Part shown: positions 1 through 5,509 of the stretch, piece by piece
How positions within the stretch are numbered: position 1 is the stretch's first letter
Layout of the letters: each line of letters begins with the position of its first letter
NCBI GenBank assembly: GCA_002503595.1
Contig: DASC01000088.1
Coordinates: 1 to 5,994, forward strand
Length of the DNA stretch: 5,994 nucleotides
DNA from: Candidatus Methanogaster sp. UBA203
Lineage (GTDB): Archaea > Halobacteriota > Methanosarcinia > Methanosarcinales > Methanogasteraceae
Direction of reading: 5' to 3'
Made by a program: the position numbers and the translations under genes
Notes under the pieces: model-generated
The model's input: the letters and a program-made list of their open reading frames with translations, nothing else
Databases searched by the model: none
What the model was told of the DNA's origin: nothing

Positions 1-668
1 GTGATCCGGTCGATCTCGTCCCCGAACATCTCGATTCTGACGATGTCATTAAAGTACATCGGGATGATGTCGATCGTGTCCCCTTTCACCCTGAACCGAC
101 CAGGCGCAAGTTCGGTATCGTTTCTCTCGAACTGGATATCAATCAGTTGCGAGAGGATCTCGTTTCTGCAAATCCTGTCGTGCACGTTTAATTCAAGCCC
201 CATCTTCTGGAAGTTCTCAGGATTGCCAAGACCATAGATACAGGAGACCGAGGCGACAACGATCACATCATCCCGTGAGAGCAGGGACGCAGTGGTGGAC
301 AGGCGCATCTGCTCAATTTTGGGGTTTATCCGGGCGTCCTTCTCGATGTACTGGTCAATCTTCGGGATATATGATTCGGGCTGGTAATAATCGTAATAGG
401 AGACGAAATACTCAACCCTGTTTTCAGGGAAGAACTCCTTAAACTCGTTGTAGAGCTGGGCTGCAAGCGTCTTGTTGTGGGCGATGACGAGGGTTGGCTT
501 CCGGATTTCATCGATGACGTTTGCAATCGTAAACGTCTTTCCCGAACCAGTGACGCCAAGGAGTGTCTGGAACTGGCTGCCGCGTTTGAGTCCCGAAACG
601 AGACTCTCGATTGCATCGGGCTGCGAGCCCATGGGCGCGAAATCGGAGACGAGGTGGAACTCTGGCAT
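1..668 (-). CDS. uvrB: UvrABC excinuclease subunit B, N-terminal third (cut by left edge)
   Basis: This is the helicase-like damage-verification subunit of nucleotide excision repair. It is loaded by UvrA, opens the DNA at a lesion and recruits UvrC; it acts in the cytoplasm. Read on the minus strand, the frame opens with MPEFHLVSDFAPMGSQPDAI. The Walker A motif GVTGSGKT is at residues 38-45. The damage-probing beta-hairpin motif YYDYYQPESYIP is at 91-102. VIVVASVSCIYGLGNPE (about 135-151) and GRFRVKGDTIDIIP (about 190-203) follow, all diagnostic of UvrB. About 222 codons are visible; the family is usually 640-700 residues, so two thirds lie beyond position 1. The start is the ATG at 668-666: it gives the usual UvrB N-terminus and has a weak AGGGA ribosome site about 10 bases upstream. 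The gene is divergent from the cytochrome operon and shares its promoter region. No disruption is visible in the part present. Confidence 0.97.
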   Translation of the reverse strand, partial: MPEFHLVSDFAPMGSQPDAIESLVSGLKRGSQFQTLLGVTGSGKTFTIANVIDEIRKPTLVIAHNKTLAAQLYNEFKEFFPENRVEYFVSYYDYYQPESYIPKIDQYIEKDARINPKIEQMRLSTTASLLSRDDVIVVASVSCIYGLGNPENFQKMGLELNVHDRICRNEILSQLIDIQFERNDTELAPGRFRVKGDTIDIIPMYFNDIVRIEMFGDEIDRI

Positions 669-723
669 GTCAGCATCTTCCCTGTTGGTGGTTGGTCGGC
701 TGTAACGTTCCCTGATGCTCCAC

Positions 724-739
724 GATTCTTAAATGAATC
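724..739. promoter_or_regulatory. Palindromic divergent TATA-like promoter element between uvrB and the cytochrome operon
   Basis: The sequence GATTC-TTAAAT-GAATC is an inverted repeat with 5-bp arms around an AT-rich core. It reads as a TATA-like box on both strands (CTTAAATG on plus, CATTTAAG on minus). The core lies about 63 bases upstream of the uvrB ATG and about 74 bases upstream of the cytochrome ATG. With the usual archaeal TATA-to-start distance of about 25 bases, the predicted 5' leaders are roughly 35-50 bases on either side. One bidirectional element could serve both genes, or a dimeric regulator could use it as an operator. Assignment is by pattern and position only. Confidence 0.45.
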
Positions 740-754
740 TTTTCCGTCACCCCT

Positions 755-770
755 CCGCGAACTCCCGCGG
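755..770 (+). other. Small GC hairpin in the cytochrome operon leader
   Basis: CCGCG (755-759) and CGCGG (766-770) form a perfect 5-bp stem with a 6-base loop. It lies near the transcript start predicted from the 724-739 element and 34 bases upstream of the first cytochrome ATG. It could be a leader stem or a small operator. It is short enough to be chance. Confidence 0.25.
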
Positions 771-804
771 TAGATCACAAAGGTAAAATACTGCTGCGGA
801 CATA

Positions 805-1254
805 ATGATGTTGAAGATGTCAAAGTTGATCGCCACAAAGAAAAGAATTGCAGTGCTCGCAGCGGCAATCATTCTTGTGAGTTCGCTGACAGCATACGCG
901 CTCCTTGCAACGAGCCATACCACCTACAAGACCAAAGATAACTTCTGTACCAAATGTCATGCCTGCGTGGCTACAAACGTATCTGCTGGCATCCACGACC
1001 CTGCAAACTGCATCTGCCACGGATACCTCACCAACAGCACATACGACAACGGCACATACGACATAAACCGAAAGCACAACCTCACAAAGGATACCTACTG
1101 CACCAACTGCCACAGCGATTCCAACGAAACCGGCGACATACCGATCCAGGTAAGCCCCTACATAAGCGGCAGGAACCAGACAGCGCACTATCTGATCAAG
1201 GATGACAAGACTGCAATCTACGATCACGCAAAAGAGTATCTGAGCAAAGGGTAA
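805..1254 (+). CDS. Small membrane-anchored multiheme c-type cytochrome (two CxxCH plus one CxCH)
   Basis: Predicted electron carrier outside the cytoplasmic membrane. The 149-residue protein has a Lys/Arg-rich start (TKKR, 11-14), then one hydrophobic segment at about 15-36 that is either a signal peptide or an uncleaved anchor. Two canonical heme c sites follow, CTKCH (48-52) and CTNCH (99-103). A third Cys-His site, CICH (69-72), has only one residue between the cysteines. Free Cys54 sits directly after the first site (CHAC). Histidines at 38, 64, 91, 128 and 141 could be distal ligands. Six NxS/T sequons (N58, N77, N82, N92, N107, N124) point to an exported glycoprotein. Start choice is uncertain: ATG 805, 808 and 817 are all in frame, an in-frame TAA at 784 rules out earlier starts, and the only ribosome-like site near the start is a weak GCGGA. 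The stop is 5 bases before the next cytochrome, so the pair is probably one operon. From memory, similar small cytochromes with a CICHGY segment occur in ANME-type archaea. Confidence 0.85.
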   Translation: MMLKMSKLIATKKRIAVLAAAIILVSSLTAYALLATSHTTYKTKDNFCTKCHACVATNVSAGIHDPANCICHGYLTNSTYDNGTYDINRKHNLTKDTYCTNCHSDSNETGDIPIQVSPYISGRNQTAHYLIKDDKTAIYDHAKEYLSKG

Positions 1255-1259
1255 TACGG

Positions 1260-2048
1260 ATGAACAAGATAACACTGCTCACAATCGCAATCGTATCTCT
1301 TGCATTATTCGTACTTCCGAACACGATATCGATGTTTGTGGGGCAGCACACATTCGAAGCAGGTGTGCAGTGCCAGAAGTGCCATGTGGCAGAATATTGC
1401 GAACTCTACGAATCGACCACGATAGATGTTCACAAACGGGCAGCGAATAATATGAATTACACCACGTTCCTCTCCGTTGGCGGGATCAAATATGATTCAT
1501 CGAATTCAAAGATCTTAACGATCGGTGGCAAGGAATGGGTATGGAACGGTGGAAACGGTACGTGGCAGAACGGCAGCGAACATAAACTGGTTTCTCTCGA
1601 TTTCAACGGCGACGGCGAGATCGGTGGAGCAGAGATATGCCATCTCTGCCACAACTCATCGCTCTTCGGTATCGAGGGACATGCGATTACCGTGCGGGTA
1701 TGCGATGATGACCGCTGTCACGGGAACCGGAACCACACGTATCTGGGAGATGCGACAGACCTGTTTGCCAATCCGGAGAACGCCACGTATGTGGTAACCG
1801 CCGGATACAATATCAGCAGGGGGAACGTCCACCAGTCGTTCTATCTCAACCTGTCCAATCAATCATCCACATACCCTGCCGGAGGTCCGTTCGGACATTC
1901 ATGTGGCAATGCTTATGGAGTTGCACTATCGAGGGGGCACTGGAGCTGTGTCGGCTGCCACTCCGATGTCGGGACAGATGTGACCTTAAATCCGCATCCG
2001 GTGTATAATCACAGCGATGCGAACGCACCGTCGCGGAGATACTGGTAA
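1260..2048 (+). CDS. Secreted multiheme cytochrome c, probably tetraheme (three CxxCH, one CX4CH), with EF-hand-like loop
   Basis: Predicted exported electron-transfer protein of 262 residues. Residues 4-19 are a hydrophobic signal segment, followed by LPNTISMFVGQHTF; a similar LP-x-T...GQH stretch ahead of the first heme is, from memory, typical of archaeal multiheme cytochromes in Archaeoglobi, Methanoperedens and ANME groups. Heme sites are CQKCH (38-42), CHLCH (127-131), CDDDRCH (148-154, spacing CX4CH) and CVGCH (230-234). Cys47 and Cys215 are not in heme motifs and may form a disulfide. DFNGDGEIGGAE (114-125) has the acidic positions of an EF-hand or dockerin calcium loop and ends two residues before heme site 2. 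Ten NxS/T sequons suggest heavy glycosylation. Many extra histidines (30, 58, 108, 141, 159, 191, 213, 227, 246, 251) could complete bis-His ligation. No C-terminal anchor is seen. An AAAGGG site (1246-1251) lies 8 bases before the ATG. Size and heme number resemble archaeal extracellular cytochrome filament subunits, but homology is not established here. Confidence 0.88.
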   Translation: MNKITLLTIAIVSLALFVLPNTISMFVGQHTFEAGVQCQKCHVAEYCELYESTTIDVHKRAANNMNYTTFLSVGGIKYDSSNSKILTIGGKEWVWNGGNGTWQNGSEHKLVSLDFNGDGEIGGAEICHLCHNSSLFGIEGHAITVRVCDDDRCHGNRNHTYLGDATDLFANPENATYVVTAGYNISRGNVHQSFYLNLSNQSSTYPAGGPFGHSCGNAYGVALSRGHWSCVGCHSDVGTDVTLNPHPVYNHSDANAPSRRYW

Positions 2049-2083
2049 GACGTTGTAACAAAATAACCCAGGTCACTGGATCG

Positions 2084-2114
2084 CCGGATCACAGATCCCG
2101 GAGAGTTGTTTTTT
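2084..2114 (+). terminator. Terminator-like hairpin and T-run after the cytochrome operon
   Basis: CCGGATC (2084-2090) pairs with GATCC-C-GG (2094-2101), giving about 7 base pairs with a one-base bulge and an ACA loop. A run of six T follows at 2109-2114. It lies 36 bases after the second cytochrome's stop and before the promoter of the next operon, where transcription should end. T-runs alone terminate many archaeal transcripts, so the hairpin may not be needed. Confidence 0.5.
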
Positions 2115-2160
2115 GTGGTGGTGTCAGAGTCGCGATAACTCAATTTAGGTTCGCGGAATT

Positions 2161-2170
2161 CGTTTAAACG
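2161..2170. promoter_or_regulatory. Perfect 10-bp palindrome CGTTTAAACG
   Basis: A perfect palindrome with a TTTAAA core lies in the intergenic region before the FIST operon, about 100 bases upstream of that operon's TATA-like box. It could be an upstream operator or a second TATA-like element. It is short and no regulator is identified. Confidence 0.3.
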
Positions 2171-2173
2171 TGT

Positions 2174-2193
2174 GCATTCGTGTTTAAGAATGC
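2174..2193. promoter_or_regulatory. Inverted repeat GCATTC-N8-GAATGC with TTTAA spacer
   Basis: Perfect 6-bp arms flank an 8-base spacer that contains TTTAA. The design (ATTC, then an AT-rich TTAA core, then GAAT) resembles the 724-739 element, whose spacer is 6 bases. It may be an operator or promoter element for the FIST operon or for an unannotated transcript. No ORF starts directly downstream within the expected distance. Confidence 0.35.
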
Positions 2194-2267
2194 TGTTTGG
2201 TATAGGACCTTTCCCGACCGGAAGGAATTGGCAAGTCTTTGAAAAGTTCTCACGCGTGTTAAGTAAC

Positions 2268-2274
2268 CTTTAAG
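2268..2274 (+). promoter_or_regulatory. TATA-like box of the FIST/kinase/regulator operon
   Basis: CTTTAAG is centred at 2271, 61 bases upstream of the FIST ATG. With a typical archaeal distance of 22-27 bases, transcription would start near 2293-2298, giving a leader of about 35 bases. It is the closest TATA-like element at suitable spacing to the operon. Confidence 0.45.
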
Positions 2275-2296
2275 TGGCTACGTCCCAAATGGCTAT

Positions 2297-2338
2297 ATGG
2301 AGGTCGAGAGTGAGCGAAGGTGGTGTGTACAATGGTGA
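2297..2338 (+). CDS. Possible 13-codon leader ORF overlapping the FIST start
   Basis: An ATG at 2297 opens a 13-codon frame, MEVESERRWCVQW, ending in TGA at 2336-2338. It runs across the FIST start codon (2332-2334) in another frame. The ATG lies exactly where transcription is predicted to begin from the CTTTAAG box, so it could be read as a leaderless message and couple ribosomes to the FIST start. It has no ribosome site of its own, and such a short frame may be chance. Confidence 0.2.
   Translation: MEVESERRWCVQW
2316..2323 (+). promoter_or_regulatory. Ribosome binding site deciding the FIST start
   Basis: GAAGGTGG ends 8 bases before the ATG at 2332, the normal spacing. In-frame GTG codons at 2320 and 2323 fall inside this site, and a second purine-rich site, GGAGGT (2299-2304), is 15 bases from GTG 2320. 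I therefore take ATG 2332 as the start rather than the longer GTG forms. Confidence 0.6.
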
Positions 2339-3561
2339 CAACGTTGGCAACCGGTTTAGGTGATGGCGAAAACGGCGCTTTGACAGCTAAAGACGCGGTT
2401 TTGCAGGCGAAAGAGAAATTAGGCAGAGCCCGAGTTGATCTTTCAATCGTATACTCTTCGAGTGCGTACGATTATCAGGAAGTCGTAGATACGGTAAGAG
2501 AAGCCACCGGTAATGCACCTTTGATCGGAGCCTCCACGGCAGGAGAGTTTACGGAAGGTGCGGTTGAGAAAGGAAGCGTAGCTGTGGGCTTACTCTCTTC
2601 AGACGATATCAAGGTCTTCACTGCTATTTCCGAAGGCGTAAAGGAAGACCCTGAAGCAGCAATAAAAGAGGTTATAGCAAAGCTGCCTGATAAGGTGAAG
2701 GGGTACCCCAACCTGACTGCTATTCTCATTGCCGATGGTTTATCAGGTATGGGTGAAAGGGTTGCGTTACTGGCGTCGTATCTCTTTGGCAGGGGACTGA
2801 GGATCGTCGGGGGCATGGCTGGTGACGATTTCAAGATGGAGAAGACTTTTGTCTTCTCTGGTGACCATGTCTGCACCGATGCAATCGGTGTCTGCCTTCT
2901 TGCCTCGAAAATGCCTCTCTTTACCGGCGTAAAACATGGACACGCCCCTGTAAGTAGAGAACTGAAAGCAACAAGGACTGAAGGTAATGTGCTTTATGAG
3001 ATAAATAATGTGCCAGCATGGGATGCATGGAAGGAAGAGACTGCGGAAACTGCAAGAAAAGCAGGTATCGATGTGAAACATCTCAAGACGCCTGTGGAGA
3101 TTGCGCAGTTCTGCGCCAATTCCCAGCTCGGTCTGGCAACCGAGAAAGAGGGTGAGTATAAGATAAGATGGCCTGTAAGTGCAAACGAAGACGGTTCTCT
3201 CAATTTCGCCTGCGATATCGCGGAGGGTGCAATCTTCCGTATCATGGACGGCAGTAATCTGGAAGACCAGATCAACGCCGCAGAGGGGGCTATTATGGTG
3301 GCAAAGCGATCGGCAGAGGGTGCAGGGTACTCGGAATTTGCCGGCATCCTTGTCTTTGACTGTGCACACAGGCAGTTGATTCTGGGGGACAGGTTTCCTG
3401 AGAGTGTGGATCGCTTCAAGAAGGTCCTGCCAGGTGTTCCTTTGATTGGCTGGGAGACCTACGGTGAGATCCGTCTGGAGCCAGGGCAGTTCAGCGGCTT
3501 TCACAATACCACCTCTGTTGTCCTGCTTCTGCCAAGAGACAGCGATGCGAAGAAGAGGTAA
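2332..3561 (+). CDS. FIST domain sensory protein (FIST_N + FIST_C)
   Basis: A soluble 409-residue protein with no signal peptide or membrane segment. FIST domains are predicted ligand-sensing modules found beside or fused to signal-transduction proteins, with small molecules such as amino acids proposed as ligands. FIST_N spans roughly residues 35-225 and includes LIGASTAGEFTEG (64-76) and the strongly family-like VGGMAGDDFKMEKTFVF (159-175). FIST_C spans roughly 226-400 and includes GILVFDCAHRQLILGDRF (338-355) and the closing GWETYGEI (373-380) followed by FSGFHNTTSVVLLL (387-400). The length is normal for a stand-alone two-domain FIST protein. The start is ATG 2332 on ribosome-site spacing; GTG at 2320 would add four residues. 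It is the first gene of an operon; the next start codon is 9 bases after its stop. The likely job is the input module for the downstream sensor protein, inferred from co-occurrence. No disruption is seen. Confidence 0.93.
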   Translation: MVTTLATGLGDGENGALTAKDAVLQAKEKLGRARVDLSIVYSSSAYDYQEVVDTVREATGNAPLIGASTAGEFTEGAVEKGSVAVGLLSSDDIKVFTAISEGVKEDPEAAIKEVIAKLPDKVKGYPNLTAILIADGLSGMGERVALLASYLFGRGLRIVGGMAGDDFKMEKTFVFSGDHVCTDAIGVCLLASKMPLFTGVKHGHAPVSRELKATRTEGNVLYEINNVPAWDAWKEETAETARKAGIDVKHLKTPVEIAQFCANSQLGLATEKEGEYKIRWPVSANEDGSLNFACDIAEGAIFRIMDGSNLEDQINAAEGAIMVAKRSAEGAGYSEFAGILVFDCAHRQLILGDRFPESVDRFKKVLPGVPLIGWETYGEIRLEPGQFSGFHNTTSVVLLLPRDSDAKKR

Positions 3562-3570
3562 ATATCTGCG

Positions 3571-5493
3571 ATGAGGACTGCGAAGAGTGATCTGACCGGG
3601 ATGTATGCCCAGAGTATCGGCATAGAAGCAGCCAGAGAACTGATCGCTAAAAAGATAGACGCTGCCGCACTGCAAGATAAGGAGAGCTACACAGAGGAAG
3701 AGATAATCAGGATATGCAACGAATTGTTAAAGGAAAGCGGCTTGACCGGCATAGTCGCGCAGACCTTCCTGATTCAACTGGAGTACAGGAAGTCTGAAGA
3801 GCAGAGATTGCTGCTCGACAATATACCTACTCATATATGGTATCTGGCAGATATATGGACGTATGGTGCCGTAAACAAAGCCCACGCGGAATTTTTTGGG
3901 GCGGATAAGGAGGATTTGGAGGGTAGTAATCTACGCGACATTCTCTGCAGAGGAGAAGCCGAAGTCTGTATCGGTGGTAACGGGGAAGTATTCGAGAAGA
4001 AAAAACAGATCCGGAATGAGGAGTGGATCAACAACGGTAGAGGGGAGCCGCGCTTACTATCCATCACAAAGACGCCGAAACTTAACGATGATGGCGATGT
4101 CGAATATGTGATCTGTGCAGCAGAAGACATCACCGAACGCAAGCTTGCTGAGGAGCAGATCACGCGCTTAAATAGCGTCCTTAGAGCTATAAGAAATGTA
4201 AACGAATTGCTCGTGACAGAGAAGGACAGGGGCCGACTCCTTCGGAAATCCTGTGATGCCCTCATAGATGCGCGGGGCTATGATGCTGCATGGATCAGTT
4301 TATTTGAGGATACTAAGGGATTTGTTGAGGTCGTGGGATCCGGTTTTCCAGAGGATGTCTCGCGCTTTAGCAGACATTTGGTAAGGGGGAATAATCCTCC
4401 TTGCATCAGGGACGCGCTCGCTTGTGAAGAGACTGTTTTGATTCTGGATAAATCAAGAGAGTGCAGCGACTGTTTCTTCAAAGACGCGTGTCGCGGAAGA
4501 GAGGTTACGATCCTCCGTGTAGAACATGCAGGCAGGTTCTTCGGGCTGCTTGTCGTACTGCTCGCACCGGATGTTGCAGTAGACGATGAGGAGAAGAGTC
4601 TTCTTGCAGAGGTGGCTTCCGATATAGCGATCGGTCTCCATGATATAGAGATAATGGGGATTTTACGCGAGAGGGAACGGATCGTGCGGAAGCAGAACGA
4701 GATGCTTATGGGGCTGGCAAAATGCAAGGAGTTGTACAGTGGCGATCTGGCTGACTCGTTCCAGGTCATCACAGAAGCCACAGCCCGCGCGGTCGAGGTC
4801 GAGCGGGTAAGCGTGTGGCTATATGGAGATGACCACTCGATGATCCGCTGCATCGATCTGTATACTATGAGTACCGATAGCCACTCGGAAGGCATGGTGC
4901 TTGCCGCGGCAGACTATCCATCCTATTTCGGGGCACTGGAAGAAGGCGCGTTCATTGCCGCGCATGATGCGCATAACGATCCCAGGACCAAGGAATTTTC
5001 CGACTCATATCTTTCCCTGTTCGGCATCACATCGATGCTGGATGTTCCGATCCGGATGAAAGGGGATGTGATGGGGGTCGTATGTTACGAGCATGTTGGA
5101 CCTGTACGCAGGTGGACTATGGAAGAGGAGAATTTCGCCCGCTCTCCTGCAGACTATGTCTCGCTGGCGATGGAAGCTGACGAGCGAAGAAGGGCAGAGG
5201 AAGCATTGAGACAGGCGACTCTCTCGCTGCAAGAACATGTGGGGCTGCTGGAAGAGTCGAATAAGAGGGCAGAAGAAGCTTCCCGTTTGAGAGAGTACTT
5301 CTTAAAAGAGACGTCACACCGGATCATCACACCTGTGACGATCGTTGGGGGCTATTCAAAATGGTTGCTCAGGTCCAACAATCTCAACAAGGATCAGAAA
5401 GAGAAAATCCGGGTGATATGCAAGAAAAATGAGGAAGTCCAGACGCTTGTTAGGGATGCGCTTGAGGAAAAGTATTTAGCGGACATAAAATAA
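3571..5493 (+). CDS. PAS-GAF-GAF sensor protein with HisKA-like H-box but no ATPase domain
   Basis: A cytoplasmic 640-residue sensor resembling a histidine kinase. Residues 1-75 form a helical module of unclear function (IGIEAARELIAKKI..., then YTEEEIIRICNELL). A PAS domain follows at about 76-190, with NIPTHIWYLAD near its start and AAEDITERK at its end. GAF 1 is about 200-358 and contains CSDCFFKDAC (298-307) and RVEHAGRFFGLLVV (316-329). GAF 2 is about 378-538 (DVPIRMKGDVMGVVCYEHVG, 491-510). A coiled coil (about 538-578) leads into a DHp helix pair with H-box KETSHRIITP (579-588); His583 is the likely phospho-acceptor. The protein ends at 640, right after the second DHp helix, with no N, G1 or G2 boxes of HATPase_c. 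No membrane segment is seen. A GAGGT site (3555-3559) overlaps the FIST stop and lies 11 bases before the ATG. The receiver gene starts 16 bases after the stop. Either the autokinase half has been lost or a kinase acts in trans. Confidence 0.9.
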   Translation: MRTAKSDLTGMYAQSIGIEAARELIAKKIDAAALQDKESYTEEEIIRICNELLKESGLTGIVAQTFLIQLEYRKSEEQRLLLDNIPTHIWYLADIWTYGAVNKAHAEFFGADKEDLEGSNLRDILCRGEAEVCIGGNGEVFEKKKQIRNEEWINNGRGEPRLLSITKTPKLNDDGDVEYVICAAEDITERKLAEEQITRLNSVLRAIRNVNELLVTEKDRGRLLRKSCDALIDARGYDAAWISLFEDTKGFVEVVGSGFPEDVSRFSRHLVRGNNPPCIRDALACEETVLILDKSRECSDCFFKDACRGREVTILRVEHAGRFFGLLVVLLAPDVAVDDEEKSLLAEVASDIAIGLHDIEIMGILRERERIVRKQNEMLMGLAKCKELYSGDLADSFQVITEATARAVEVERVSVWLYGDDHSMIRCIDLYTMSTDSHSEGMVLAAADYPSYFGALEEGAFIAAHDAHNDPRTKEFSDSYLSLFGITSMLDVPIRMKGDVMGVVCYEHVGPVRRWTMEEENFARSPADYVSLAMEADERRRAEEALRQATLSLQEHVGLLEESNKRAEEASRLREYFLKETSHRIITPVTIVGGYSKWLLRSNNLNKDQKEKIRVICKKNEEVQTLVRDALEEKYLADIK

Positions 5494-5494
5494 A

Positions 5495-5502
5495 GAGGTG
5501 AT
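5495..5502 (+). promoter_or_regulatory. Strong ribosome binding site deciding the response-regulator start
   Basis: GAGGTGAT is a near-perfect match to the archaeal anti-SD complement and ends 7 bases before ATG 5510. A GTG at 5498 is in frame but lies inside this site, so ATG 5510 is the better start. The site begins 2 bases after the kinase stop, supporting co-translation. Confidence 0.75.
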
Positions 5503-5509
5503 TGATAGA

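Noticed and set aside
326..868. 180-codon open frame on the minus strand overlapping uvrB and the cytochrome start
   Set aside because: It is in a different frame from the intact UvrB reading frame on the same strand and has low-complexity Ser/Thr/Arg content.
820..1275. 151-codon open frame on the minus strand, antisense to the first cytochrome
   Set aside because: Its Val/Cys-rich product is the complement of the Asn/Thr/His-rich cytochrome codons. The plus strand has heme motifs and an export signal.
2299..2322. GTG 2320 as the FIST start, using GGAGGT at 2299-2304
   Set aside because: The spacing of 15 bases is long, and GTG 2320 lies within the better placed GAAGGTGG site that serves ATG 2332. 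The alternative cannot be fully excluded.
669..2331. tRNA, rRNA, CRISPR or insertion-sequence signals in the intergenic parts
   Set aside because: No cloverleaf, regular spacer-repeat array, terminal inverted repeats or transposase remnant can be seen.
2767..3675. 302-codon open frame on the minus strand, antisense to the FIST gene
   Set aside because: It lies almost wholly opposite a clear FIST gene, its translation shows no domain I recognise and an odd Cys/His-rich composition, and it crosses into the next gene. It is a shadow of the coding strand.
4278..4895. 205-codon open frame on the minus strand within the sensor gene
   Set aside because: Ser/Arg-rich translation without domain features, opposite well-recognised GAF domains.
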